Positions 13,743 through 21,817 of a DNA stretch of 61,451 bases are shown here, piece after piece; the stretch's first letter is position 1, and every line of letters begins with the position of its first letter. The position numbers were made by a program, and so were the translations under genes. The DNA is from Acidovorax sp. Leaf160. GTDB taxonomy: Bacteria; Pseudomonadota; Gammaproteobacteria; Burkholderiales; Burkholderiaceae_C. A model generated the notes under the pieces. That model did not search any database and was not told where the DNA came from. It saw only the letters and a list, made by a program, of their open reading frames with translations. The DNA lies in the NCBI RefSeq assembly GCF_001424265.1, contig NZ_LMOV01000002.1:160610-222060 (forward strand), given 5' to 3'.

Positions 13743-14193
13743 GCGCATCACCCTCTCCATGCGGGAGCCCGTCCAGGCCCACAAGGCGCTGATGCACGCG
13801 TGGACGCACGCAAAGGCTTGGCTGATGGCTGGGCATCGCCTGGTGCTGGAGGTGCGACCAGAGACCCGGCGAGACGGTCACAACCGCCATTTCCACAGCC
13901 TGATCGGCCAGATCTCCCGGCAGCTGGGCGGCCAGTTGGCTGATGCAGAGGATGCCAAGCGCATCCTGATCTCGGCCTTCAAGATTGACACGCGCAACGA
14001 TCCCGACCTGGCTGAAGACTGGGCCAAGTTCGGCGAGGTTCGCATGGGGCACGGTCTGCGCGGCGAGGTGGTGCTGATGGGCGTGCAGTCGCGCGACTTC
14101 ACCATCAAGCTGGCCCGCGCCTTCATCGAATGGCTGTACGCATTCGGTGTGGAGCAGGGTGTCCAGTTCAAGGCCTGGGAGGGCGACCAGTGA
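13735..14193 (+). CDS. ninB: NinB/Orf recombination mediator
   Basis: 152 aa starting MAERITLSMREPVQAHKALM. It has WLMAGHRLVLEVRPETR and NRHFHSLIGQISRQ, then WLYAFGVEQGVQF, matching NinB. NinB binds ssDNA and helps phage recombination by acting like RecFOR. Standard size. Coupled to ninG by GTGA. Confidence 0.88.
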   Translation: MAERITLSMREPVQAHKALMHAWTHAKAWLMAGHRLVLEVRPETRRDGHNRHFHSLIGQISRQLGGQLADAEDAKRILISAFKIDTRNDPDLAEDWAKFGEVRMGHGLRGEVVLMGVQSRDFTIKLARAFIEWLYAFGVEQGVQFKAWEGDQ

Positions 14194-14765
14194 CCTTCCG
14201 CCGCACCCGCTGCCCGCACTGCAAGGGAAAGCTCGAAGCCGGCCAGCGCATCCACCCGGACTGCATCGACGGCTACGCCGAGGCCCAGGCCGCCAAGGCC
14301 GAGCGCGCCGAAGCGAAGAAGGCCCGCGCCGCCGCCAAGGTGGAGAGGGCGGAGACGCGCCGGCGCAAGGAGGCAGCAAAGCGTCAACCGCAACTCATGG
14401 CCGAGGCCCAGGCCGCATTCAACGCATTCATCCGCGCCCGGGACGAGGGAATGCCGTGCATCTGCTGTGGCAAGCCCTTCGAACCGATGAAGCCGGGCGG
14501 GTCGGTGGACGCAGGTCACTTCCGCAGCCGCGGCGCTGCTGGGCACCTCCGCTTCCATGAGGACAACTGCTTCGCCCAAAGAAAGAACTGCAATCGCCCG
14601 GGCGGCACGACCTACGCCGCTTTCCGGGCCGGCGTGGTCGCCCGCATCGGAGAAGGGCGAGTGCTGGCGCTGGAGCAAGACAACGGCGTCCACAAGTGGA
14701 CGCACGACGAGCTGCGCGGCATCCGCGATCACTACCGGGCGGCGCTCAAGGAGCTGCGCGCATGA
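14190..14765 (+). CDS. ninG: NinG/Rap-type recombination endonuclease
   Basis: 191 aa from GTG. It has an N-terminal CPHCKGKL zinc knuckle, a long Ala/Lys/Arg-rich helix (30-80), then CICCGKPF, DAGHFRSRGA and the NCFAQRKNCN region typical of NinG. NinG cleaves branched recombination intermediates. The downstream gene starts in its stop (ATGA). Confidence 0.88.
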   Translation: MTFRRTRCPHCKGKLEAGQRIHPDCIDGYAEAQAAKAERAEAKKARAAAKVERAETRRRKEAAKRQPQLMAEAQAAFNAFIRARDEGMPCICCGKPFEPMKPGGSVDAGHFRSRGAAGHLRFHEDNCFAQRKNCNRPGGTTYAAFRAGVVARIGEGRVLALEQDNGVHKWTHDELRGIRDHYRAALKELRA

Positions 14766-14938
14766 CCCGCCCGCCGCGCTTCGTCCCGCCGCCCTGCAAG
14801 TTCTGCGGCGCTTGGACTGAGGTGCTGGAGACGCGCCGCTACCCCGATGGCACCGCCCGCCGCCGCATCCAGTGCGGCAACAACCACCGATTCACCCTGC
14901 CCGAAGAAGTAACGCGAAAGAAGAAACGACCATGCTGA
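14762..14938 (+). CDS. Small zinc-ribbon protein, NrdR-N-terminus-like
   Basis: 58 aa starting MTRPPRFVPPPCKFCGAWTE. It has CKFC, VLETRRYPDGTARRRIQC and HRFTLPEE. The spacing VLETR..DG..RRRxxC...RFT recalls the zinc ribbon of NrdR repressors but without the ATP-cone. Probably a nucleic-acid-binding accessory protein; target unknown. Confidence 0.65.
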   Translation: MTRPPRFVPPPCKFCGAWTEVLETRRYPDGTARRRIQCGNNHRFTLPEEVTRKKKRPC

Positions 14939-15483
14939 ACGAAACCCCCCGCACCGTGGAAGAGGCCTACATCAGCGCGGGCTCATCCACGAACCTCCGC
15001 GTCGAGGCCGACCGCATGGGCGACGCCGACATCCTGATCGCCGCCGGTTGGGCGCCTTGCATGCTGGGCGGCCAGCTCACCCGCTTGCGGCGCGAGTGGG
15101 ACGGCTGCAGCAAGCCGCCGCTGTGCTCGGTGACCGACGCCAAGCTCGTGATGGGTAGCCTGAAATCGCTGGGCGGCGTGCTGGACGCGCTGACCGTCTG
15201 GGCCCAGGCCAAGCGCAACCCCGAGCCGGCGCGCTTCGCCCTGGCCATCACCTCGCACTGGCTGAGCGACACTTGCAATGCCTGCCAAGGCCGGGGCAAT
15301 GAGTCGATCCCCGGCACGCCGAAGCTGGGACGGACTTGCAAGAAGTGCGGCGGGAGCGGTAAGGCGGCGGTGCCGATGGGGCAGGACGGGCGCAAGGCGC
15401 TCAACATGCTGGACCACTGCGTGACGCGCGCCGGGGCCTCGATGCGAAAACGCTTGCGCGCATCGATGGGCAGGCCAGCATGA
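14932..15483 (+). CDS. Q-like late antiterminator
   Basis: 183 aa. A C-terminal zinc module has CNACQGRG (115-122) and CKKCGGSG (136-143), the DnaJ-like C4 arrangement of lambda/82-type Q antiterminators. The helical part before it has ALTVWAQAKRNPEPARF. Its gene is the last before a predicted late promoter and early terminator, exactly where Q lies in lambda. It should load on RNA polymerase at the late promoter and make it pass the terminators found in the late operon. Confidence 0.65.
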   Translation: MLNETPRTVEEAYISAGSSTNLRVEADRMGDADILIAAGWAPCMLGGQLTRLRREWDGCSKPPLCSVTDAKLVMGSLKSLGGVLDALTVWAQAKRNPEPARFALAITSHWLSDTCNACQGRGNESIPGTPKLGRTCKKCGGSGKAAVPMGQDGRKALNMLDHCVTRAGASMRKRLRASMGRPA

Positions 15484-15995
15484 GAAAGAACGCTTCGTTG
15501 GAATTGACCCAGGAGACTTTGCGGAGCCTTCTGGATTACGACGCTGGCACGGGGATCTTCCACTGGAAGGTTCGCCGACACAGCGTTGCCCCTGGCAGTG
15601 TCGCGGGGAGCAGCGATGACAAGGGGTATGTGCGTATCTGGGTCTGCCAGCGGGCGTAAAAGGCGCATCGATTGGCTTGGCTGTACGTGAACGGTGCGTG
15701 GCCTGACGGGCAGATTGATCACATCAACGGAAACAGGGCTGATAACCGTATCGCCAATCTGCGGGTGTGCTCGAACGCCGACAACGGCCAAAACCGAGGG
15801 GTGAACGCGAACAACCGCTCGGGCTCGCCTGGTGTTTCGTTCCACAGCAAGGCGCAGAAATGGCAGGCGCACATCGGTATCCAGGGCGTGCGACACGCAC
15901 TCGGGTTTTTTGCCTCGAAAGAAGACGCTGCGGCTGCATACGTGGAGGCAAAGGCGCAGCTCCACCAGTTCAATCCGTCGATTCGTCTTGCATGA
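15480..15995 (+). pseudogene. HNH/AP2 homing endonuclease with internal stop
   Basis: A single frame from ATG 15480 to TGA 15995 is broken by TAA at 15657-15659 (codon 60), where relatives have Tyr in the RAYKAHRLAWL stretch. After the stop come the HNH_3 signature QIDHINGNRADNRIANLR and an AP2-like DNA-binding region (SGSPGVSFHSKAQKWQAHIG). A change of one base in a Tyr codon explains the defect. Suppression or re-initiation could still give a C-terminal product. Confidence 0.85.
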
Positions 15996-16017
15996 ACCTC
16001 GGGCGTCGGTTTATACT
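15988..16017 (+). promoter_or_regulatory. Candidate late promoter (pR'-like)
   Basis: -35 TTGCAT (15988-15993), 18-base spacer, -10 TATACT (16012-16017), directly after the Q-like gene and the broken HNH gene. In lambda the Q-binding site lies in this spacer. Confidence 0.55.
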
Positions 16018-16136
16018 GCAGCCGTCGATTGCACAGCCTGCTGAGGCTGTCGCCCGGCGACTCTCTGCTCGACACCCGAAGCCCCGCACGTAGCGCCTTC
16101 GGCAGGACTCGACGGAGAAGCTCGCCCAAAGATTTC

Positions 16137-16165
16137 AAAGCCACCCTTGCGGTGGCTTTCTGCTT
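16137..16165 (+). terminator. Early late-operon terminator (tR'-like)
   Basis: AAAGCCACC-CTTGC-GGTGGCTTT, a 9 bp stem, with a broken U tract after it, about 115 bases downstream of the predicted late start. It would stop late transcription until Q acts. Nothing convincing is coded in 16018-16136. Confidence 0.65.
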
Positions 16166-16231
16166 TCTGGCTGCGGATAGATTGGCCCGCCGACAGGGGG
16201 CGCACACAAGGGCCGCCCTGTGGTGCGGAGG

Positions 16232-16699
16232 CTAGGACTTGACCGGAGCAGCAGGTTGGGCAAAACGCTGAAGCACAGCGATGTCCGTCCCCAGGGCATT
16301 CCGACTTCCATCCCCGCCGATTTGAAAGTAGGCGCCGCTCTGGGTTGCAACTTGCATGAAACCCGCGAAGCAATCAGCGGGAAGCGACATCGACCCCACT
16401 GCGGAATTGTCCGCAAGCTGAAACGATGGGCCCTGCAGCTCTGACGATGAGCTGAATCCGATGAAGAGGGATGTCTCTCTCTGTCCCTCGCGATGGCCGT
16501 TGAGCTCAATCACTCCAGTGGCTCGCGGTAGCGCATAGAAGGGCGAGAGGAAGGGCTGGCCGCCGCCGAGCGCCAAACACCGCGCCGACTTGACCCGGAA
16601 CCGGACGTAGCTTCCCCACGCTGCGGACAGGTCCAGAGGGACCATTTGGGGCATGCCCGATGAGTAACCGGGGCGGCGATGTAGTGGGTGCATGGTCAT
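16232..16699 (-). CDS. Hypothetical protein antisense to the late operon
   Basis: 155 aa starting MTMHPLHRRPGYSSGMPQMV. It has a beta-rich sequence (AAWGSYVRFRVKSARCLALG ... ETSLFIGFSSSSELQG) and YFQIGGDG near the end. It lies on the minus strand between late promoter and terminase, so it must use its own promoter and may be a moron. The start could be the later Met at 16651. Function unknown. Confidence 0.5.
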   Translation of the reverse strand: MTMHPLHRRPGYSSGMPQMVPLDLSAAWGSYVRFRVKSARCLALGGGQPFLSPFYALPRATGVIELNGHREGQRETSLFIGFSSSSELQGPSFQLADNSAVGSMSLPADCFAGFMQVATQSGAYFQIGGDGSRNALGTDIAVLQRFAQPAAPVKS

Positions 16700-16771
16700 G
16701 GGCCAGTATGCGCCATAGCGATCAAAGGTCGTTCGACGTGCTCCGAGCCGTAGCCCGATGAGAGCCAGAAC

Positions 16772-17122
16772 ATGACCAAGCCCCGCATCCCCGCTGCTGC
16801 CACCCGCATCCCCATGGCCCAGGCCACTCGGATGCAGCAGGCGCCGCGCATCGGGGCCACGCACCGGGACCGGGGCAGAGTCAGGCAGGAAGCCCGGCTG
16901 CGCATCTGGCTGAGGGACGGTCCCAACTGCAAGGGCTGCAACAAGCTGATCGACATCACGCCCGGCACACCTGACCCCTTCGAGCTGGACCACACCGTCC
17001 CGCTCTGGAAGGGTGGCAAGGACGCCGACCACAACCGCCAGTGCCTGTGCCCTGACTGCCATGACGCCAAGACGAGGGGCGAGGCAGCGGAGAGGGCGAG
17101 GGCTGGCCACCCCCGGGATTGA
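16772..17122 (+). CDS. HNH endonuclease near terminase
   Basis: 116 aa. HNH core: CKGCNKLI, ELDHTVPLWKGGKDADHNRQ and CLCPDCHDAKT. HNH proteins encoded beside terminase in HK97-like cos phages are needed for specific DNA cleavage during packaging. Position and size fit that group. Confidence 0.85.
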   Translation: MTKPRIPAAATRIPMAQATRMQQAPRIGATHRDRGRVRQEARLRIWLRDGPNCKGCNKLIDITPGTPDPFELDHTVPLWKGGKDADHNRQCLCPDCHDAKTRGEAAERARAGHPRD

Positions 17123-17137
17123 GGGCAACCCGGCTGC

Positions 17138-17410
17138 TCAGTCGAGGGGAGGCTGATCGGGATCCCGCAAGCTCGCCTGGAGCAGTGCAGTCTCGACTGC
17201 GCCCCGGTCCAGTAGTCGAACCATTCCATCTTTGTGCAGGGCGTAGCCGCCGGACGACCAGCTCTGCCCAAGCGCTCCGATGACGCCGCGATACTGGATC
17301 GTCCCGAGGAAGTCCCAGCCGGGTAGTGAGAACGGTTGGTAGGCCCGCCATCCAGGGCCTACTGTCACTGCAACAGACGATCGGTTGCCAGGGTGATCCT
17401 CGTAGGGCAT
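17138..17410 (-). CDS. Hypothetical protein, minus strand
   Basis: 90 aa starting MPYEDHPGNRSSVAVTVGPG. Continuation AYQPFSLPGWDFLGTIQYRG looks protein-like and soluble. The second minus-strand gene in the leader part of the late operon. Function unknown; an alternative start lies 18 bases upstream. Confidence 0.5.
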   Translation of the reverse strand: MPYEDHPGNRSSVAVTVGPGWRAYQPFSLPGWDFLGTIQYRGVIGALGQSWSSGGYALHKDGMVRLLDRGAVETALLQASLRDPDQPPLD

Positions 17411-17618
17411 CTGATGATTCTGCCTCAAGGTTATGACTCTTAGGTGGCGTCAGAGAGCCTCCACGGCCCGCCTAACCCGTCCCAGCGGCGTGCGTAGGGC
17501 TGAAGGGCCAGGGGCAGGGGGGTGGGTGAAAGGCTGAAAGGCTTTGCCCCGGATACCGCACTGTTCCGCACGGAGGGAAATTTTCTCCCGTATTCAAATT
17601 AATCAAATGGAGTAGGTC
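17411..17618 (+). other. Non-coding region before terminase, possible cos
   Basis: No gene seen. It contains a local hairpin GGGA(AATTTTC)TCCC at about 17576-17590 and an AT-rich patch before the RBS of the small terminase. By analogy with HK97-type phages having HNH plus terminase, cos is expected around here. No cos consensus could be verified. Confidence 0.25.
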
Positions 17619-17939
17619 ATGCCCGGAGTCAAAGGACGGAGCGGCGGCGCCCGTCCTGGGGCTGGCCGCCCGAAGAAGGACCCTGCCGACGATCTGACGA
17701 TTGCCACGAATGGCAACCAGACGCCGGCCGAGTTCCTGACAGCTGTGTACAACGACAACATGGTGGCCGACAAGCTGCGGATCGACGCGGCGAAGGCCCT
17801 CCTGTCGGCTGAGGTGCGGCGCGCCGAGAACGGCGGCAAGAAGGAGCAGGCCAAGGCGGCGGCGAAGACGGCCGGCGCTGGTCGGTTCGCTTCGGCCGCC
17901 CCTCCGAAGCTGGCAGCCGCTGGCGGTAAGAGGGTCTGA
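17619..17939 (+). CDS. Terminase small subunit
   Basis: 106 aa starting MPGVKGRSGGARPGAGRPKK, a basic Gly/Arg-rich N-terminal arm common in this class. A helical core (TPAEFLTAVYNDNMVADKLR IDAAKALLS region) and a Lys/Ala tail follow. It recognises packaging sites and positions the large subunit. The next gene starts in its stop codon. Confidence 0.82.
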   Translation: MPGVKGRSGGARPGAGRPKKDPADDLTIATNGNQTPAEFLTAVYNDNMVADKLRIDAAKALLSAEVRRAENGGKKEQAKAAAKTAGAGRFASAAPPKLAAAGGKRV

Positions 17940-19651
17940 TGCCCGAATGGACAACCGCATGCCCAGACTGGGCGGATCGCCTGCGGGCGGGTCGGTCGAT
18001 CATCCCGGCACCCATCTTCCCGGACGAGGCCGAGGCCGGCCTGTCCGTTATGCGCGAGCTGCGCATCGTGGACGCGCCCGGCAGCCCGAGGATCGGCGAC
18101 GCCAGCGGCCAGTGGGTGTTCGACCTGGCGGCCTCGATCTTCGGCGCCTACGACGCAGAGAGCGGCCGGCGGCTGATCACGGAATGGTTCGTGATGCTGC
18201 CAAAGAAGAATTTCAAGTCCGGCCTGGCCGCTTCGATCATGCTCACCATGCTGATCCGCAACTGGCGGAAGTCGGCCGAGTTCACCATCCTGGCGCCCAC
18301 CCTGGAGGTCGCGCACAACAGCTTCGGTCCCGCGAAGGACATGGTGACCTACGAGGAAGACGGCGACGACGGCGAGCTGGCCGATCTGGTGCATGTGCAG
18401 ACGCACATCAAGACGCTGACGCACCGCGAGATGAACGCCACGCTGAAGGTGATCGCCGCTGATGCGAACACCGCGGCAGGCAAGAAGTCGGTGGGCGTGC
18501 TGGTCGAAGAGCTGTGGCTGTTCGGCAAGCAGGCCAACGCCAAGGACATGCTGCGGGAGGCCACCGGCGGCCTCGCATCGCGGCCCGAGGGCTTCACGAT
18601 CTACATCACCACCCAGAGCGACGAGCCGCCGCAGGGGGTGTTCAAGGAAAAGCTGGAGTACGCGCGCGACGTGCGCGACGGCAAGATCATCGATCCCCAG
18701 TTCGTGCCCATCCTCTTCGAGCACCCGCCCGAGCTGGTGCGCAGCGGCGAGGCCCGGCTGCTGGAGAACCTGCCCATGGTGAACCCGAATCTCGGGTACT
18801 CCGTGGACCGGGCCTATCTGGAGCGCGAGTTCCGCAAGGCCGAAGCTGAGGGCGAGGCGTCGCTGAAGGGATTCCTGGCGAAGTACGGGAACGTCGAAGT
18901 CGGCCTGAACCTGCGCAGCGACCGCTGGCTGGGCGCCGACTTCTGGGAGGCCGCTGCTGTCCCGGTGTTCACGCTGGAAGAGCTGCTGGAGCGCTGCGAG
19001 GTGGCCACCATCGGCATCGACGGCGGCGGCCTGGACGACATGCTGGGACTGGCGGTGGTCGGGCGCGAGATCGGCACCGGCCGCTGGCTGGTCTGGACGC
19101 GCGCCTGGCTGCACCCGATTGCACTGGAGCGCCGCAAGTCGGAAGAATCGCGCTACCGCGACTTCGCCAAGCAGGGCGACCTGGTGCTGGCCGCGCAGGT
19201 GGGCAAGGACATCGCCGACGTGGTGGGCATCGTGTCGCAGGTCGTGGAATCTGGCCTGCTGGACAAGGTGGGCGTGGACCGGGCGGGGCTCGGTGGCATC
19301 TACGACGCGCTGGTGGGCACGGATGACAAGGCGGGCCCGGTCAAGGCCGACGAAGTGGTGGGCATCCCCCAGGGATGGCAGCTGCAGGGCGCGATCAAGA
19401 CAGCCGAGCGCCACCTGGCGGCGAAGCGAATGGTGCACAGCGGCCAGCCGTTGATGGCTTGGTGCGTGGGAAACGCGAAGGTGGTGGCGGTTGGCAATGC
19501 CATCTCCATCACGAAGCAGGCCAGCGGATTCGCCAAGATCGACCCGCTCATGGCGCTCTTCGACGCCGTCTATCTCATGGCTCTGAACCCGGAGGCAAAA
19601 GGCGGCCTGGATGACTGGTTGAGCAACCCAATACGGACGGGCCGGGCATGA
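17939..19651 (+). CDS. Terminase large subunit
   Basis: 570 aa, HK97/Terminase_1 type. ATPase: Walker A variant PKKNFKSG at 88-95, Walker B region VGVLVEELWLFG around 183-194, coupling ITTQSDE around 222. Nuclease domain: GIDGGGLDDMLG around 359-370 and GGIYDALVG later. It cuts concatemeric DNA and pumps it into proheads. Normal length. ATGA overlap with the portal gene. Confidence 0.95.
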   Translation: MPEWTTACPDWADRLRAGRSIIPAPIFPDEAEAGLSVMRELRIVDAPGSPRIGDASGQWVFDLAASIFGAYDAESGRRLITEWFVMLPKKNFKSGLAASIMLTMLIRNWRKSAEFTILAPTLEVAHNSFGPAKDMVTYEEDGDDGELADLVHVQTHIKTLTHREMNATLKVIAADANTAAGKKSVGVLVEELWLFGKQANAKDMLREATGGLASRPEGFTIYITTQSDEPPQGVFKEKLEYARDVRDGKIIDPQFVPILFEHPPELVRSGEARLLENLPMVNPNLGYSVDRAYLEREFRKAEAEGEASLKGFLAKYGNVEVGLNLRSDRWLGADFWEAAAVPVFTLEELLERCEVATIGIDGGGLDDMLGLAVVGREIGTGRWLVWTRAWLHPIALERRKSEESRYRDFAKQGDLVLAAQVGKDIADVVGIVSQVVESGLLDKVGVDRAGLGGIYDALVGTDDKAGPVKADEVVGIPQGWQLQGAIKTAERHLAAKRMVHSGQPLMAWCVGNAKVVAVGNAISITKQASGFAKIDPLMALFDAVYLMALNPEAKGGLDDWLSNPIRTGRA

Positions 19652-20943
19652 AACAACGACCAAAAACCGGCATCGTCAGCCGCGTGCGCGCGGCCATCGA
19701 CGGCTGGGTGCGATCCTTCAGCCTGCGGGACAAGGATCTCTACACCGACCGCGAGATGGACAGCGAGGCGGGCGTCGATGTGACGCCCAAGGCTGTGATG
19801 CAGGTGGATGCCGTCTGGAGCTGCGTGCGGCTGATCTCCGAGACCATCGCGACGCTGCCGCTGTCGATGTACGAGCGCACGTCGGTGGGAAAGAAGATCG
19901 CCAGCCAGCACCCGCTGCACTTCATCATCCACGACCAGCCCAACAGCGACTCCACGGCGTCGGTGTTCTGGGAGGCGGTGGTGGCGTCGATGCTGCTGCG
20001 CGGCAACGGGCGCGCCGAGAAGCTCATGGTGGGCGGCCGGGTGGTCGGGCTCATGTTTCTGGACCCGAACAAGCTGGTCATCACGCGCAACGTCAACGGC
20101 AAGAAGATCTACCAGTACCCGCGAGCAGACGGCACGCCCCGCGAGATCCCCGTCGACCGCATCTGGAACATCCCGGGCTTCACCCTGGACGGCGAGACGG
20201 GTGTTTCGGTGATCGCGTACGGCGCCAAGGTCTTCGGGTCCGCAATGGCGGCAGAGCGCGCGGCGGCCCGCACGTTCCGCAACGGCCTGCTGCAGACCGT
20301 GTACTACAAGGTGTCCACCTTCCTGAAGCCTGACCAGCGGAAGATGTTCAAGGCCGAAATTGTGGGCTCGGCGGAGCGGGGCGAGACTCCGTTGCTGGAA
20401 GGTGGGACCGATGTGGGCACCATCGGCATCAAGCCCTCGGACGCCCAGCTGCTGGAGTCGCGCTCTTTCAGTGTGGAGGCGATCTGCCGCTGGTTCCGCG
20501 TGCCGCCTTGGATGGTGGGGCACACGGAGAAGTCGACCAGCTGGGGGACCGGCATCGAGCAGCAAATGATCGGCTTCCTGACTTTCACGCTGGCCCCCTG
20601 GCTCAAGCGGATTGAGCAGGCCATCAGCAAGGACCTGCTGACGCCGGCGGAGCGGGTGCGCTACTACCCCAAGTTCGCCGTCGAGGGCCTGCTGCGCGCC
20701 GACAGCGCCGGCCGTGCCGCTTTCTTCGGCGTGATGGTCGACAAGGGCATCTTCACCCGCGACGAGGTCCGCGAGCTGGAAGACATGCCCGCGATGGGCG
20801 GTAACGCCGCGGTGCTGACCGTGCAGTCGGCCATGACCACGCTGGACGCCCTGGGCCAAGACGGCGGGGCGGAACAGATCAATCAGGCCCGGGCCGCTAT
20901 CCGCGCGCTCCTGGGATTCGAAGACGAGCCGAAGAAGGGCTGA
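19648..20943 (+). CDS. HK97-type portal protein
   Basis: 431 aa. Typical segments are AVWSCVRLISETIATLPLSM, NIPGFTLDGETGVSVI, and ICRWFRVPPWMVGHTEKSTS followed by WGTGIEQQ. It forms the dodecameric DNA channel at the head vertex and docks terminase and connector proteins. Coupled to terminase by ATGA. Confidence 0.95.
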   Translation: MKQRPKTGIVSRVRAAIDGWVRSFSLRDKDLYTDREMDSEAGVDVTPKAVMQVDAVWSCVRLISETIATLPLSMYERTSVGKKIASQHPLHFIIHDQPNSDSTASVFWEAVVASMLLRGNGRAEKLMVGGRVVGLMFLDPNKLVITRNVNGKKIYQYPRADGTPREIPVDRIWNIPGFTLDGETGVSVIAYGAKVFGSAMAAERAAARTFRNGLLQTVYYKVSTFLKPDQRKMFKAEIVGSAERGETPLLEGGTDVGTIGIKPSDAQLLESRSFSVEAICRWFRVPPWMVGHTEKSTSWGTGIEQQMIGFLTFTLAPWLKRIEQAISKDLLTPAERVRYYPKFAVEGLLRADSAGRAAFFGVMVDKGIFTRDEVRELEDMPAMGGNAAVLTVQSAMTTLDALGQDGGAEQINQARAAIRALLGFEDEPKKG

Positions 20944-20946
20944 TCC

Positions 20947-21807
20947 ATGAGCATCAAGAATTTGCCGGGCGCACCGATGGGCCGCCCGAGCGCCAGCGTG
21001 CGCAGCGAGATCCTGCCGCGCGCCCTCGACCGGTGGAATCCGGAGGTGCGCGCCGCTGACAAGGACGAGGAACGCACGATCAGCATCTACGACGCCATCG
21101 GCTACGACCCATGGACTGGCGAGGGCGTGACGGCCAAGCGCATCGCCAGCGCGCTGCGCAGCCTGGGCAAGGGTCCGGTGACGGTGAACCTGAACAGCCC
21201 GGGCGGCGACATGTTCGAGGGGTTGGCCATCTACAACCTGCTGCGCGAGCACGAGGGCGAGGTGAACGTGAAGGTGCTGGGCCTTGCGGCATCCGCCGGC
21301 TCGGTCATCGCGATGGCCGGCGACACAGTGCAAATCGCCCGTTCCGGCTTCCTCATGATCCACAACGCCTGGGTGGTGGCCGCCGGCAACCGCAACGACC
21401 TGCGCGAGATCGCGGCCTGGCTGGAGCCCTTCGACGCTGCGATGGGCGACATCTACGGCGCGCGCACCGGTCTGGAGTCCAAGGCCATCGCCAAGTTGAT
21501 GGATTCCGAGTCCTGGATCGGCGGCAGCGCGGCCATCGAACAAGGCTTCGCCGACGAACTGCTCGCATCCGACCAGGTGGGCAAGGGCCAGGGCAGCGCC
21601 AGCGCCAGCGCCGTGCGCCGCATCGAGGCCGGGCTGCGCGCCAGCGGCATGCCGAAGAGCGAGGCCATGCGCCTCATCAGCGAAATCAAGTCCAGCGCGG
21701 GTGATCCCGCTGGCGGCGGTGAGGGCGATCCCACCGGACGAGTCGACCCCGGCTCTCTCAGTGCAACTGCGGCCCTGGCCGCTTCCCTCATCTCCATCCA
21801 ATCCTGA
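20947..21807 (+). CDS. ClpP-type prohead maturation protease
   Basis: 286 aa. ClpP fold with Ser116 (LAASAGSV) and His139 (MIHNAW); NSPGGDMFEG is the oxyanion/handle region. It replaces the U35 protease of HK97 and trims the capsid N-terminal delta domain during maturation. The C-terminal 70 residues are Ala/Gly/Ser-rich and may form a scaffold-like tail. Located between portal and capsid as in related phages. Confidence 0.92.
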   Translation: MSIKNLPGAPMGRPSASVRSEILPRALDRWNPEVRAADKDEERTISIYDAIGYDPWTGEGVTAKRIASALRSLGKGPVTVNLNSPGGDMFEGLAIYNLLREHEGEVNVKVLGLAASAGSVIAMAGDTVQIARSGFLMIHNAWVVAAGNRNDLREIAAWLEPFDAAMGDIYGARTGLESKAIAKLMDSESWIGGSAAIEQGFADELLASDQVGKGQGSASASAVRRIEAGLRASGMPKSEAMRLISEIKSSAGDPAGGGEGDPTGRVDPGSLSATAALAASLISIQS

Positions 21808-21817
21808 AAGGCCCACC

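Noticed and set aside
16020-16135. Possible tRNA or structured RNA after the late promoter
   Set aside because: Some stem-loops can be drawn, but no cloverleaf or anticodon arm; better explained as Q leader RNA.
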